Below are positions 34,482-42,522 of a stretch of DNA of 64,000 nucleotides, piece by piece. Source of the stretch: Thiodiazotropha sp040506195 (GTDB lineage: Bacteria > Pseudomonadota > Gammaproteobacteria > Chromatiales > Chromatiaceae); NCBI GenBank assembly GCA_040506195.1, contig JBEVXH010000002.1:248001-312000 (forward strand), written 5' to 3'. The position numbers and the translations under genes were made by a program. The number at the start of each line of letters is the position of its first letter. Position 1 is the stretch's first letter. The notes beneath the pieces are model-generated. The model worked only from the letters and a program-made list of their open reading frames with translations, was not told the DNA's origin and searched no databases.

Positions 34482-34961
34482 ATGGGAAAGACTCTAATTA
34501 TCACACTTGTCGTATTGGTTGCGCTGTTGATCAGCGGTGTGGCAATTGCACGATATAAAGGCTATTGCACCGGACCTGAAGGGCGTATCGGTTGGATGAC
34601 GGACCGTATCGACAGGCAACTCGATCTCGACGACTCTCAGCGGCAATATCTTGCTCAACTCAAAGATCAGATAGTACTCAGCGCGAATGAATTGAGGAGG
34701 GATGGATCGACCTATGCGGATCAAGCCATTGACCTGCTTGAAAGCTCAGAATTTGATCGCGAAAAGGCCCGCACTCTGCTGATGCAAAAACAGGCTCAAC
34801 TGGCCAGTCTCAGTCCCGGCGTTATAGATGCCTTCGCCGATTTCAGTAATAATCTCAATCAAAGCCAACGGGATAAACTACAATCGATGATCAAACGCCA
34901 CCGTGAACATCGTCATTGCAAATTCGCCTGCGGCGATAGCAAGCAATTGACACAGGAGTGA
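34482..34961 (+). CDS. Spy/CpxP-like periplasmic stress protein
   Basis: A 159-aa protein with an N-terminal signal anchor (T-L-I-I-T-L-V-V-L-V-A-L-L-I-S-G-V-A-I-A) and an all-helical periplasmic part. Features of the Spy/CpxP/zinc-resistance family include repeated L-x-x-x-Q segments (D-D-S-Q-R-Q-Y-L-A-Q-L, N-Q-S-Q-R-D-K-L). A cysteine-histidine tail (H-R-E-H-R-H-C-K-F-A-C) could bind metal. The ATG at 34482 follows AGGAG with ideal spacing. The gene precedes a CpxR/CpxA-like pair, so it is probably the periplasmic modulator or effector of that envelope-stress system. Confidence 0.78.
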   Translation: MGKTLIITLVVLVALLISGVAIARYKGYCTGPEGRIGWMTDRIDRQLDLDDSQRQYLAQLKDQIVLSANELRRDGSTYADQAIDLLESSEFDREKARTLLMQKQAQLASLSPGVIDAFADFSNNLNQSQRDKLQSMIKRHREHRHCKFACGDSKQLTQE

Positions 34962-35086
34962 ATAGCCATGCCCCCCTCACCTCACAGGGGGGAGGCAGAC
35001 TGAATCTTGATCGATCATCGCACATAGTAGAAGCCTGAAATCAATCTCAATCTTTTTAAACCATCAACCGAGCACTGGAATTAGTG

Positions 35087-35761
35087 ATGCCCCGCATCTT
35101 ACTGATCGATGATGACCAGGAACTGGCCACACCGCTGAAAGAGTACTTCTCCCTGTATGACTTGGAGTTGGAAGCGGTCACGCTCCCATCGGAAGGCTTG
35201 AAACGTATTGAGCATACAAATCCGGATCTGGTGATTCTCGACATCATGTTACCGGAAATGGATGGTTTTGAAGTATGCCGCACTATCCGCAGACAGAGCA
35301 GCCTGCCCATTCTTATGCTTACCGCGCGGGGAGAGGTAATGGATCGGATTGTCGGTCTGGAACTGGGAGCGGATGATTACCTGGCTAAACCGTTCGAACC
35401 CAGAGAGTTGGTCGCCAGAATACAGAATATCCTTAAACGCAGCCGGTCACAACCAAATGAGGAGCAAGAGATCGTGCTTGGCGCGCTACGACTCGATCTG
35501 GTGCGACAGGATGCCTTTATCGAGGGACGAAGCCTGAATCTCACAACCCTCGAATATCGATTGCTGGCCTTGCTGGCGCAACATCCGGGCCGGGTATACA
35601 GCCGTGACGAAATACTGACTGCCGTAAAGGGGATAGAGGCCGATCTCTACACCCGTTCCGTTGATATCCTGGTAAGCCGTCTGCGGCAAAAACTAAAACC
35701 GCTTGACTATATCAAGACAGTATGGGGAACCGGATACCGCCTGGTGGGCCCTGAAACATGA
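35087..35761 (+). CDS. CpxR-like OmpR-family response regulator
   Basis: A 224-aa regulator. The receiver has I-L-L-I-D-D-D, phosphoacceptor region V-I-L-D-I-M-L-P and Y-L-A-K-P-F. The winged-helix effector includes L-T-T-L-E-Y-R-L-L-A-L-L-A and V-W-G-T-G-Y-R-L-V. It ends by overlapping the kinase gene by 4 bp (ATGA), so the two are co-translated. The Spy/CpxP-like gene upstream makes an envelope-stress role likely. GTG at 35084 would add one Met and cannot be excluded as the start. Confidence 0.88.
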   Translation: MPRILLIDDDQELATPLKEYFSLYDLELEAVTLPSEGLKRIEHTNPDLVILDIMLPEMDGFEVCRTIRRQSSLPILMLTARGEVMDRIVGLELGADDYLAKPFEPRELVARIQNILKRSRSQPNEEQEIVLGALRLDLVRQDAFIEGRSLNLTTLEYRLLALLAQHPGRVYSRDEILTAVKGIEADLYTRSVDILVSRLRQKLKPLDYIKTVWGTGYRLVGPET

Positions 35762-37089
35762 ACGGACGACATAGTCTCAGCGGCCGCCTGATCTTATTGT
35801 TTATCTGTATCAGTATCCTGGTCGCGCTGACGGTGCGAACAGGATTCCGTTACGGCATCCGGGGGGAGTTTCGTTCCCTGGCGGAACCCCATCTGTCGGA
35901 ATATATCGAACACCTGGTAAAAGAGATCGGTTCCCCACCCGATCCCATAGCCGCGGAAAAACTGGCGGAACGCCTGCAAATCGATATTCAGATCCAGGCC
36001 AAGGGTCAAAGCTGGTCCAACAACGGCGGCATCATCAATACAGAAAGATTGGTGTTCCATTCCCACTATCTCAGCGCCGGCCGATTGGTCGAAATCAACC
36101 ATGACGAGCATCGATTTATGCTGCGTCTGCAGGATAACGACAGCACCATTCTGCTGATGACCCGGAATCGTCTGGACAGCGGCTCCTTGGCACTGGTGAT
36201 CGGAGTGACAATTATTACCGTTTTGCTCCTCATTGCCCTCACCTACCATCTGGTAAAGCGTCTGTTTCAACCATTACGGGACATAGGCCGGAGTGTAGCC
36301 AGATTCGGCTCCGGCGAACTCGACCACCGTATCGCCGTAAAACGCCGGGATGAGCTGGGAGATCTGGCCGACAGCATCAATACCATGGCGGACGAGATCG
36401 AGGCGATGATGGAGGCAAAGCGCCAACTGTTATTGGCCATAAGCCATGAACTTCGCTCCCCGCTGACCCGGGCACGCCTGAATGCTGAATTGCTACAGGC
36501 CGGTGAACCCCGCGACAGGATTATTGCAGATCTGCAGCTGCTGGAGCAGGAACTTGCTGAATTATTGGAGACTGAACGCCTCGGCAGCAGGCATGCCAAA
36601 CTCGATCTGCAGCCAGTCGATCCCGGACAGATCATCGATTCCGTCATTCAGCAGTACTTCTCCAGCGCAACCATACGCTGTAACCATGAAAACGACAGTG
36701 TATCGATGCTATTGGACCCGGTACGCATCCGCCTGCTGATAAAAAACCTGCTGGAGAATGCGCTGAGACACACACCTGAATCCGGTGAACCGGTGCGGAT
36801 CGACAGCCGGATTAGCGACCGGATTTGGCGAGTCAGTGTCAAGGACCAGGGGGAAGGTATTCCGAAGGAACACCTGCCACATCTCACAGAGCCCTTTTAC
36901 CGTGTCGATAAGGCGCGCCAAAGAGAGACCGGGGGGTATGGCCTGGGACTCTATCTCTGTCGTGTCATCGCCGAGGCGCATAGAGGAGGCTTGCATATTG
37001 AGAGCGAACCGAACATGGGAACCCGGGTCTTCATCACCCTGCCATTTGACGGGGCAATTACCGGATCACCATCAAAGCCCGGGGTCTAA
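35758..37089 (+). CDS. CpxA-like sensor histidine kinase
   Basis: A 443-aa membrane kinase. TM1 about 7-25, periplasmic domain of about 115 residues, TM2 about 142-166, HAMP, HisKA with S-H-E-L-R-S-P-L-T-R, and HATPase_c with N-L-L-E-N-A-L-R-H-T-P, K-D-Q-G-E-G-I-P and Y-G-L-G-L-Y-L-C-R-V. All boxes are intact. The coupled regulator and upstream Spy/CpxP-like gene define a Cpx-type system, although the periplasmic domain is too divergent to prove orthology. Confidence 0.88.
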   Translation: MNGRHSLSGRLILLFICISILVALTVRTGFRYGIRGEFRSLAEPHLSEYIEHLVKEIGSPPDPIAAEKLAERLQIDIQIQAKGQSWSNNGGIINTERLVFHSHYLSAGRLVEINHDEHRFMLRLQDNDSTILLMTRNRLDSGSLALVIGVTIITVLLLIALTYHLVKRLFQPLRDIGRSVARFGSGELDHRIAVKRRDELGDLADSINTMADEIEAMMEAKRQLLLAISHELRSPLTRARLNAELLQAGEPRDRIIADLQLLEQELAELLETERLGSRHAKLDLQPVDPGQIIDSVIQQYFSSATIRCNHENDSVSMLLDPVRIRLLIKNLLENALRHTPESGEPVRIDSRISDRIWRVSVKDQGEGIPKEHLPHLTEPFYRVDKARQRETGGYGLGLYLCRVIAEAHRGGLHIESEPNMGTRVFITLPFDGAITGSPSKPGV

Positions 37090-37110
37090 GATACAAGACA
37101 GCTATAAGAA

Positions 37111-38472
37111 TCAACCCGGCAGTGAGATGCCTGTTACCTTCTTATACAGTGAGACCGCATAGGAATCAGTCATTCCAGAGACAAAATCGGTCAAACGCAA
37201 CAAACGTGTGTAGTGATCCTTGGCTGGTTGGCCATGGGGCCCGATGAACTGTTCCGGAATCAGTCGAATCATCATCTGGCTGCGTGGGCTGGCGCGCTCA
37301 CCTTGGGCCGCCACATCATCAATGATAGGGATAAAACGCTCCAGCAGTTCACTGATCACCTGAAAACCGGCAGTCTCTATCTCGATCACCTCCGGAGCTA
37401 TATAGATCTTTTCATGCGCAACCTCTATCAGACGGTCCATCTCGGCACGGTGTGGAATCCGGCTCATTAACGGCAGATCGAACTGGCCCGCCAGCATCGC
37501 CTCCTCATGATCGAGAAAGCAGTGCAGAATCTCACTGATCGCCTGGCTGATCACCTTGGCCCGCAAAAACTCGATCTTCTCTTTATCCCCTGTTATGCGG
37601 TTCAGGCGTTTGTGTCTTGAGGACGAATCGGGCAATACTGCACTGAACAGCTCCATCGCCTCGTGATAACTGAGATGTCCCAGGCGATAGCCATCTTCGA
37701 TATCGATGACCCGATAACAGATATCATCGGCCGCCTCCACCAGAAACGCCAGTGGATGTCGATGCCAAATAGCCAACACCGGATCCCGGCGCAACAACCC
37801 CACTGTCTCGGATACCTCGCTGAAGAGGTCCTGGTCCTCCGCTGTGAAACCCGGTTTTTTCGCACTGACACCCTGGAAGCGCCCGTTTCCGATACATGAT
37901 TCGCGGGGATACTTGGTAAATGCCGCAAGTGTGGCGCAAGTCAGTTGCAGTCCACCGGGATTATCCCTGTTCTGCAGCCGGGTCAAGACACGAAAGCCTT
38001 GCGAGTTACCCTCAAAATTGAGGAAGTCCTCGCGCTGGCTGCCCTGTAATACGGCAACACGCTGTTTACCGTATTCACCATTCTCCGCCCAGTGCCGGAT
38101 CGCATCTTCACCGGAATGGCCGAACGGAGGGTTACCGATGTCATGGGCCAGACATGCCGCTGCACAGATATCGCCAAAATCCGAGGCCTCATTCTCTTTT
38201 AGCTTGTGACGGGCGATGATCTGTTCCCCGACCAGGGTACCCAGGGACCGGCCAACACTGGAAGACTCAAGACTGTGGGTCAAACGGGTACGCACATAGT
38301 CGACTTTCGAAAGGGGAAAGATCTGCGTCTTATCCTGCATCCGCCTGAATGCCGAGGAAAAGACGATCCTGTCCAGATCACGCTGAAAATCAGTACGCGT
38401 GGAGCTGGCGGTCGAGTGATCGCTCGAACCCAGGCGTTTGCGAGAAAGTAATTGAGTCCAGTTCATCGACAT
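37111..38472 (-). CDS. dgt: dGTPase-like HD phosphohydrolase
   Basis: A 453-aa deoxyguanosinetriphosphate triphosphohydrolase-like protein. Metal-binding HD-superfamily residues are visible in R-T-R-L-T-H-S-L-E and A-H-D-I-G-N-P-P-F-G-H-S-G-E; the N-terminus has R-R-M-Q-D-K-T-Q-I-F-P and a later D-D-I-C-Y-R-V-I-D-I-E-D. It controls dNTP pools or hydrolyses other dNTPs in the subfamily. Two Met codons (38472, 38466) could serve as the start. Leftward and convergent with the Cpx-like kinase, 21 bp apart. Confidence 0.9.
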   Translation of the reverse strand: MSMNWTQLLSRKRLGSSDHSTASSTRTDFQRDLDRIVFSSAFRRMQDKTQIFPLSKVDYVRTRLTHSLESSSVGRSLGTLVGEQIIARHKLKENEASDFGDICAAACLAHDIGNPPFGHSGEDAIRHWAENGEYGKQRVAVLQGSQREDFLNFEGNSQGFRVLTRLQNRDNPGGLQLTCATLAAFTKYPRESCIGNGRFQGVSAKKPGFTAEDQDLFSEVSETVGLLRRDPVLAIWHRHPLAFLVEAADDICYRVIDIEDGYRLGHLSYHEAMELFSAVLPDSSSRHKRLNRITGDKEKIEFLRAKVISQAISEILHCFLDHEEAMLAGQFDLPLMSRIPHRAEMDRLIEVAHEKIYIAPEVIEIETAGFQVISELLERFIPIIDDVAAQGERASPRSQMMIRLIPEQFIGPHGQPAKDHYTRLLRLTDFVSGMTDSYAVSLYKKVTGISLPG

Positions 38473-38520
38473 GCGGCCATTCTAACCTAGTGTCCGTTGG
38501 GATACAGCCTTAAAGCGGCA

Positions 38521-38682
38521 AGCCGCGAATGAACGCCAATCACCGCACAATTAGCGCGAAATAGTATGAGTGATTGAGAGGTTATCGTCTGCATTCAGAC
38601 GCAGGAATGAGATATCTGCGATTCAGCCGGAGTGATATCCATTTGCGCTTGTTTGCGGTGATTGGCGATCATTCGCGGCTAA
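38521..38682. repeat. Family-3 intergenic inverted-repeat element, copy 2
   Basis: Left end AGCCGCGAATGAACGCCAAT, right end ATTGGCGATCATTCGCGGCT followed by AA. The ends form a good inverted repeat and match copy 1 at 18217-18424. It lies between the dgt-like and exporter genes. Confidence 0.65.
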
Positions 38683-38722
38683 ATCATATAAAGGGCCTGG
38701 AACGCGGGTGTAGTGTCCTATA

Positions 38723-39661
38723 CTAGGGCCGGGTCGGGTCACTCACCAGGATGTCATCGATACGCTCACGAAAACCTATTGCCAGGAGACCTGCCGCGGC
38801 GATCAGCAACGCCCCTGTAACGAACTGCCCGGTCAAGGTCTCCTGCCAGAAGAGATACCCATATCCGGCACCGAATAATACGGATGAGTAGGTCATGGGG
38901 CTTACCGTGGCCGCGGATGCGATGGCGTAACCGCGAGTCAGCATCAACTGCCCCAGGGTGCCCAACAGACCGATCAAGGCCAACCAGCCCCATTCGGCCG
39001 CGGTCGGCTGCCGCCAGCCCCAGAACATGGGGATCGATGAAATCAGGCTGCTTAGCAGGGCAAAATAGAATACCACTCGTACTGAGGGTTCACTGCGTCC
39101 AAGACGCCTGAGCGTCACTTTGGCCAGGGATGCAAAACCGCCTCCCAGCAAACCGATCAGTGCTATATGGTTGAACTCCCCTTCCGGATTAAGCACCAGA
39201 ATCACGCCGATAAAACCGATGCCGATGGCCAGCAGTATCCTTTGACGCAGAGGTTCGCTGAGCCAGAACCAGGCGATAAGCGGCATAAAGAGCGGCGATG
39301 TCATCTTCAATAACATACCATCCGCCAGCGGCAGGTTGGCCAAGGCATAGAAAAAACAGTACATCGCAGAAACACCGGCGATCGATCGCAACAGATGCAG
39401 GTGGATGATCTCGGTACGTAAACTGACCCAGCCGTTACTCCAGACCAATGGCATCAACAAGGCCAGCCCGAACAGATTGCGCATAAAGACCGCCATATCA
39501 CTGGGCAATGTTTGTGTCACATATTTTACAGACGCCCCCATCGAGGCAAACATCAGCTCAGACAACAGTATGAACAGTGCCCCCAACAGGAGATTTTGCC
39601 TATACAGCACTGCCTTGATCCCCGCTGTTAACGACTCCGCTCTGCATACAAGCCAATCCAA
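38723..39661 (-). CDS. EamA/DMT-superfamily transporter
   Basis: A 312-aa inner-membrane protein with about ten transmembrane helices in two EamA repeats (e.g. L-G-A-L-F-I-L-L-S-E-L-M-F-A-S and L-A-L-I-G-L-L-G-T-L-G-Q-L-M-L-T-R-G-Y). Drug/metabolite transporters of this type export amino acids or other small metabolites; the substrate cannot be inferred. It is transcribed leftward, divergent from the DUF2959 gene across a short promoter region with a palindrome. Confidence 0.82.
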   Translation of the reverse strand: MDWLVCRAESLTAGIKAVLYRQNLLLGALFILLSELMFASMGASVKYVTQTLPSDMAVFMRNLFGLALLMPLVWSNGWVSLRTEIIHLHLLRSIAGVSAMYCFFYALANLPLADGMLLKMTSPLFMPLIAWFWLSEPLRQRILLAIGIGFIGVILVLNPEGEFNHIALIGLLGGGFASLAKVTLRRLGRSEPSVRVVFYFALLSSLISSIPMFWGWRQPTAAEWGWLALIGLLGTLGQLMLTRGYAIASAATVSPMTYSSVLFGAGYGYLFWQETLTGQFVTGALLIAAAGLLAIGFRERIDDILVSDPTRP

Positions 39662-39753
39662 CCCATATCAACCATTGAGATACCTGAATCTTCATATTGC
39701 CGATGCATCCTCCCTATTGTTATCTGCCCGGGATTCAGTAATACGGGAGGTCC

Positions 39754-39770
39754 TTGCCGGTTACCGGCAA
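39754..39770. promoter_or_regulatory. 17-bp near-perfect palindrome in divergent promoter region
   Basis: TTGCCGGTTACCGGCAA: 8-bp arms around a single centre base. It lies between the divergent exporter and DUF2959 genes, followed at 39777 by TTGACA. It is a good candidate operator for a dimeric regulator; which gene it controls is unclear. Confidence 0.45.
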
Positions 39771-39858
39771 TAAATGTTGACATACCCAAATATCGCATTC
39801 GCCGATCACTCTATGGCAGAATTGAACAATCTAACAGATTATGCGGGGAATTGTTCAC

Positions 39859-40506
39859 ATGCTCTCAATACGTCTCTACACTTTATTAGGCCTGGTAATA
39901 CTCATTTCCGGTTGCTCGAGCGTCTACTACGACACCATGGAAAGGGTCGGCATTCACAAACGTGACATCATGGTCGACCGGGTGGAATCCGCGCGTGACG
40001 CCCAGGCTGAGGCACAGGAGCAGTTTCAATCGGCACTGGATCAATTCGCTTCTGTCATCAACCTTGAGGAAAGTGATCTGAAGCGTGCCTACGATAGCCT
40101 CAATCATGAATTTGAAGCCAGTGAAGCGGCGGCGGCAGCGGTTACGGAACGCATCAGCAAGGTGGAATCGGTGGCCGAGGACCTGTTTGAAGAGTGGCGG
40201 GAAGAGTTGGACCTGTATGAGAACAAGAGTCTGAAAGCCACCAGCGCCAGGAAGCTTAAACAGACCAAACAGCGCTATCAGACCATGCTCAGCTCGATGA
40301 AGAAGGCGGAACGCAGTATGCAGCCCGTAATCAATACTTTCCGTGATAACGTACTGTTTCTGAAACATAACCTCAATGCCCAGGCCATCGGATCCCTGCG
40401 CGGTGAATTCGGCAATCTCAAGGCCGATATCAATAATCTGATCAACCGAATGAACCAGTCGATCAAACAATCAGATGAGTTTATTCGTGGTATGCAGAGC
40501 TCCTAG
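39859..40506 (+). CDS. DUF2959 lipoprotein with coiled-coil structure
   Basis: About 215 aa with a lipoprotein signal: hydrophobic core then L-I-S-G-C. The remainder is almost entirely helical with coiled-coil character (E-A-Q-E-Q-F-Q-S-A-L-D-Q-F; K-Q-T-K-Q-R-Y-Q-T-M-L). This matches the DUF2959 family. I favour the ATG at 39859 (GGGGA nine bases upstream); an upstream ATG at 39841 is also possible. It lies 37 bp before a PiT-type phosphate transporter, so it is probably a periplasmic or membrane accessory of that transporter; the biochemical role is not known to me. Confidence 0.75.
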   Translation: MLSIRLYTLLGLVILISGCSSVYYDTMERVGIHKRDIMVDRVESARDAQAEAQEQFQSALDQFASVINLEESDLKRAYDSLNHEFEASEAAAAAVTERISKVESVAEDLFEEWREELDLYENKSLKATSARKLKQTKQRYQTMLSSMKKAERSMQPVINTFRDNVLFLKHNLNAQAIGSLRGEFGNLKADINNLINRMNQSIKQSDEFIRGMQSS

Positions 40507-40543
40507 CGTTTCGAGAACCGCATAGACCTCAGACAAACAACGC

Positions 40544-42067
40544 ATGTGGTTAAAGGTACACAACGCTGCCGTCTACAGAGCCGATCACGCGCTCGCACTA
40601 CTCTTTCTGATCGCCATCGGCGTCAGTTATCATTTCATCTACAGCACCATCGACAATAGCTTGATAATGATACTGGCCGCCATTCTCGGCGGTTATCTGG
40701 CCCTGAATATCGGCGCCAACGATGCAGGCAACAATATCGGGCCCCTGGTGGGTTCCGCAGTCATCGGCATGACAGGAGCGATGTTGTTCGCCGCACTCTT
40801 TGAAGCTGCCGGCGCATTTCTTTCAGGCGACGAGGTGATCAGCACCATAAAGCAAGGCATAATAGATCCGGATCAACTGAGTGATGCGGAAACGATAACA
40901 CGTGTTATGTTTTCCGCCATGATAGCCACAATCGTTTGGCTTAATTTAGCCACATTCACAGGTACGCCTGTCTCCACAACCCATACCATCGTGGGCGGTG
41001 TCCTGGGAGCGGGAATAACCGTCGGCGGAGTTTCCGCCGTCAATTGGCACACCTTGGCCTCTATTACCGTCAGCTGGTTTTTATCACCGATACTGGGTGG
41101 AATCATCGCCGCACTCCTGCTGTACCTGATCAAGCGCACGATCACCTATCAGGAAAAGATGTCACTGGCCGCCGGGAAGGTGTTGCCGCTGCTGGTCGGT
41201 TTCATGGCCTGGAGTTTCACCACTTACCTGATGGTCAAAGGCGTCAAAGCGAGTTGGCGGGTCGATTTTTTTACGGCGTTGATATGTGGTTTTGCCATAG
41301 GCCTGGGTGTCTACATGGTGATAAAACCCAATATCGTGCAGCGTACCGACATACTTCCCAATACCAAATCCGCCGTCAACCGACTGTTCAATATCCCGCT
41401 ATTATTCGGTGCCGGTCTTCTGAGTTTCGCCCATGGATCAAATGATGTTGCAAATGCCATTGGTCCCGTTATTGCGATCAAAGAGGCATTGATGGATAGC
41501 CGGTCCACACTCCCTGATCTCTCACTGTGGGATCTGTCGATCGGGGCGGTTGGCATACCCCTGGGATTGATTTTGTATGGAAAGCGCCTTATCGAGACGA
41601 TTGGCAGCGAAATTACTGAACTCGATCAAGTGAGGGCATTCTGCATTGTCACTTCCGTCACTATTACAGTGTTGTTTGCAAGCCAGTTCGGCCTTCCCGT
41701 GAGCAGTACACATACCGCTGTCGGTGCAGTCTTCGGTATCGGCTTTTTACGCGAAATATTAAAGACAAATTATGCCATTCTCCTGGAAACCCTCAGGCAC
41801 CAGCACCAAAGCCGTGATAAAGCTCAGATTGAGGCCTTTATCCAACGATTCGATCGGGCAAGTTTCAGTGAAAAAGGTCGTCTTTTGGCGGAATTGGATT
41901 CAGACAAACAGTTAAAACTCAGTAAAAAGAAACGCGCCTCACTACAAAAACTCTACCGGTATGAAATCGTCAAACGTTCCGCCTTCATACGCATCATTTT
42001 GGCATGGATCATTACCCTGCCGACTGCAGGCCTCTTCGCCTCTTTGATCTATTTGCTGATCGATTGA
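40544..42067 (+). CDS. PiT-family inorganic phosphate transporter
   Basis: A 507-aa membrane transporter with duplicated PHO4 signatures: A-L-N-I-G-A-N-D-A-G-N-N-I-G-P and F-A-H-G-S-N-D-V-A-N-A-I-G-P. About ten to twelve helices surround a central loop. PiT proteins import phosphate (as a metal complex or with protons) through a low-affinity route. It is co-directional with the DUF2959 lipoprotein gene. A hydrophilic C-terminal stretch after about 410 contains K-K-K-R-A-S-L-Q-K-L-Y-R. Confidence 0.88.
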   Translation: MWLKVHNAAVYRADHALALLFLIAIGVSYHFIYSTIDNSLIMILAAILGGYLALNIGANDAGNNIGPLVGSAVIGMTGAMLFAALFEAAGAFLSGDEVISTIKQGIIDPDQLSDAETITRVMFSAMIATIVWLNLATFTGTPVSTTHTIVGGVLGAGITVGGVSAVNWHTLASITVSWFLSPILGGIIAALLLYLIKRTITYQEKMSLAAGKVLPLLVGFMAWSFTTYLMVKGVKASWRVDFFTALICGFAIGLGVYMVIKPNIVQRTDILPNTKSAVNRLFNIPLLFGAGLLSFAHGSNDVANAIGPVIAIKEALMDSRSTLPDLSLWDLSIGAVGIPLGLILYGKRLIETIGSEITELDQVRAFCIVTSVTITVLFASQFGLPVSSTHTAVGAVFGIGFLREILKTNYAILLETLRHQHQSRDKAQIEAFIQRFDRASFSEKGRLLAELDSDKQLKLSKKKRASLQKLYRYEIVKRSAFIRIILAWIITLPTAGLFASLIYLLID

Positions 42068-42273
42068 TCAGTTACCGCCGCAACCCCCTATTTATCTCCA
42101 GTAATTTAGTTGGTTATTATCGGGCAACAATGCTCCCGTTTCGATACTATGATGTGATCAAAAATCCCATAAAACTCATTGATTTGTAAAAAAGTGGCAG
42201 ACATAGTAAAAAGCGCGATATCCAGGCGGAACTAACCAAAGCCAAAAGGAATTATGTCTCCAGCCAGCCGTTA

Positions 42274-42495
42274 TTGCTCAAATTCATTTTTATTGCGATC
42301 ATGGCTCTATGGTCGGCAAGGCAATACGCGCACAGCCTATCCTCAGAGCCCGATAATCAAGGCTTGGCTCGCAGGAAACTCATCCAGAGTCGCTCCGCAA
42401 CTCTTCCATTTGGAACAGTGCAAGCTCGTGTTTTGCAGGATGCAGTAAAACGTGAACTACGTCACATCTCCCTTCCACACCTCATGGATGGATAA
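42274..42495 (+). CDS. Possible small secreted protein or decayed leader upstream of GGDEF-EAL gene
   Basis: A 73-aa frame with a signal-peptide-like start (L-K-F-I-F-I-A-I-M-A-L-W-S-A-R-Q-Y-A-H-S) from a TTG codon. An ATG with AAAAGGAATT at 42254 lies in another frame, so a frameshift between the two is possible. It ends 27 bp before the GGDEF-EAL start. The product is unrecognised and the call is tentative. Confidence 0.25.
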   Translation: MLKFIFIAIMALWSARQYAHSLSSEPDNQGLARRKLIQSRSATLPFGTVQARVLQDAVKRELRHISLPHLMDG

Positions 42496-42522
42496 GTTGT
42501 ATCAGCCTGGTTGTTTCCTAAT

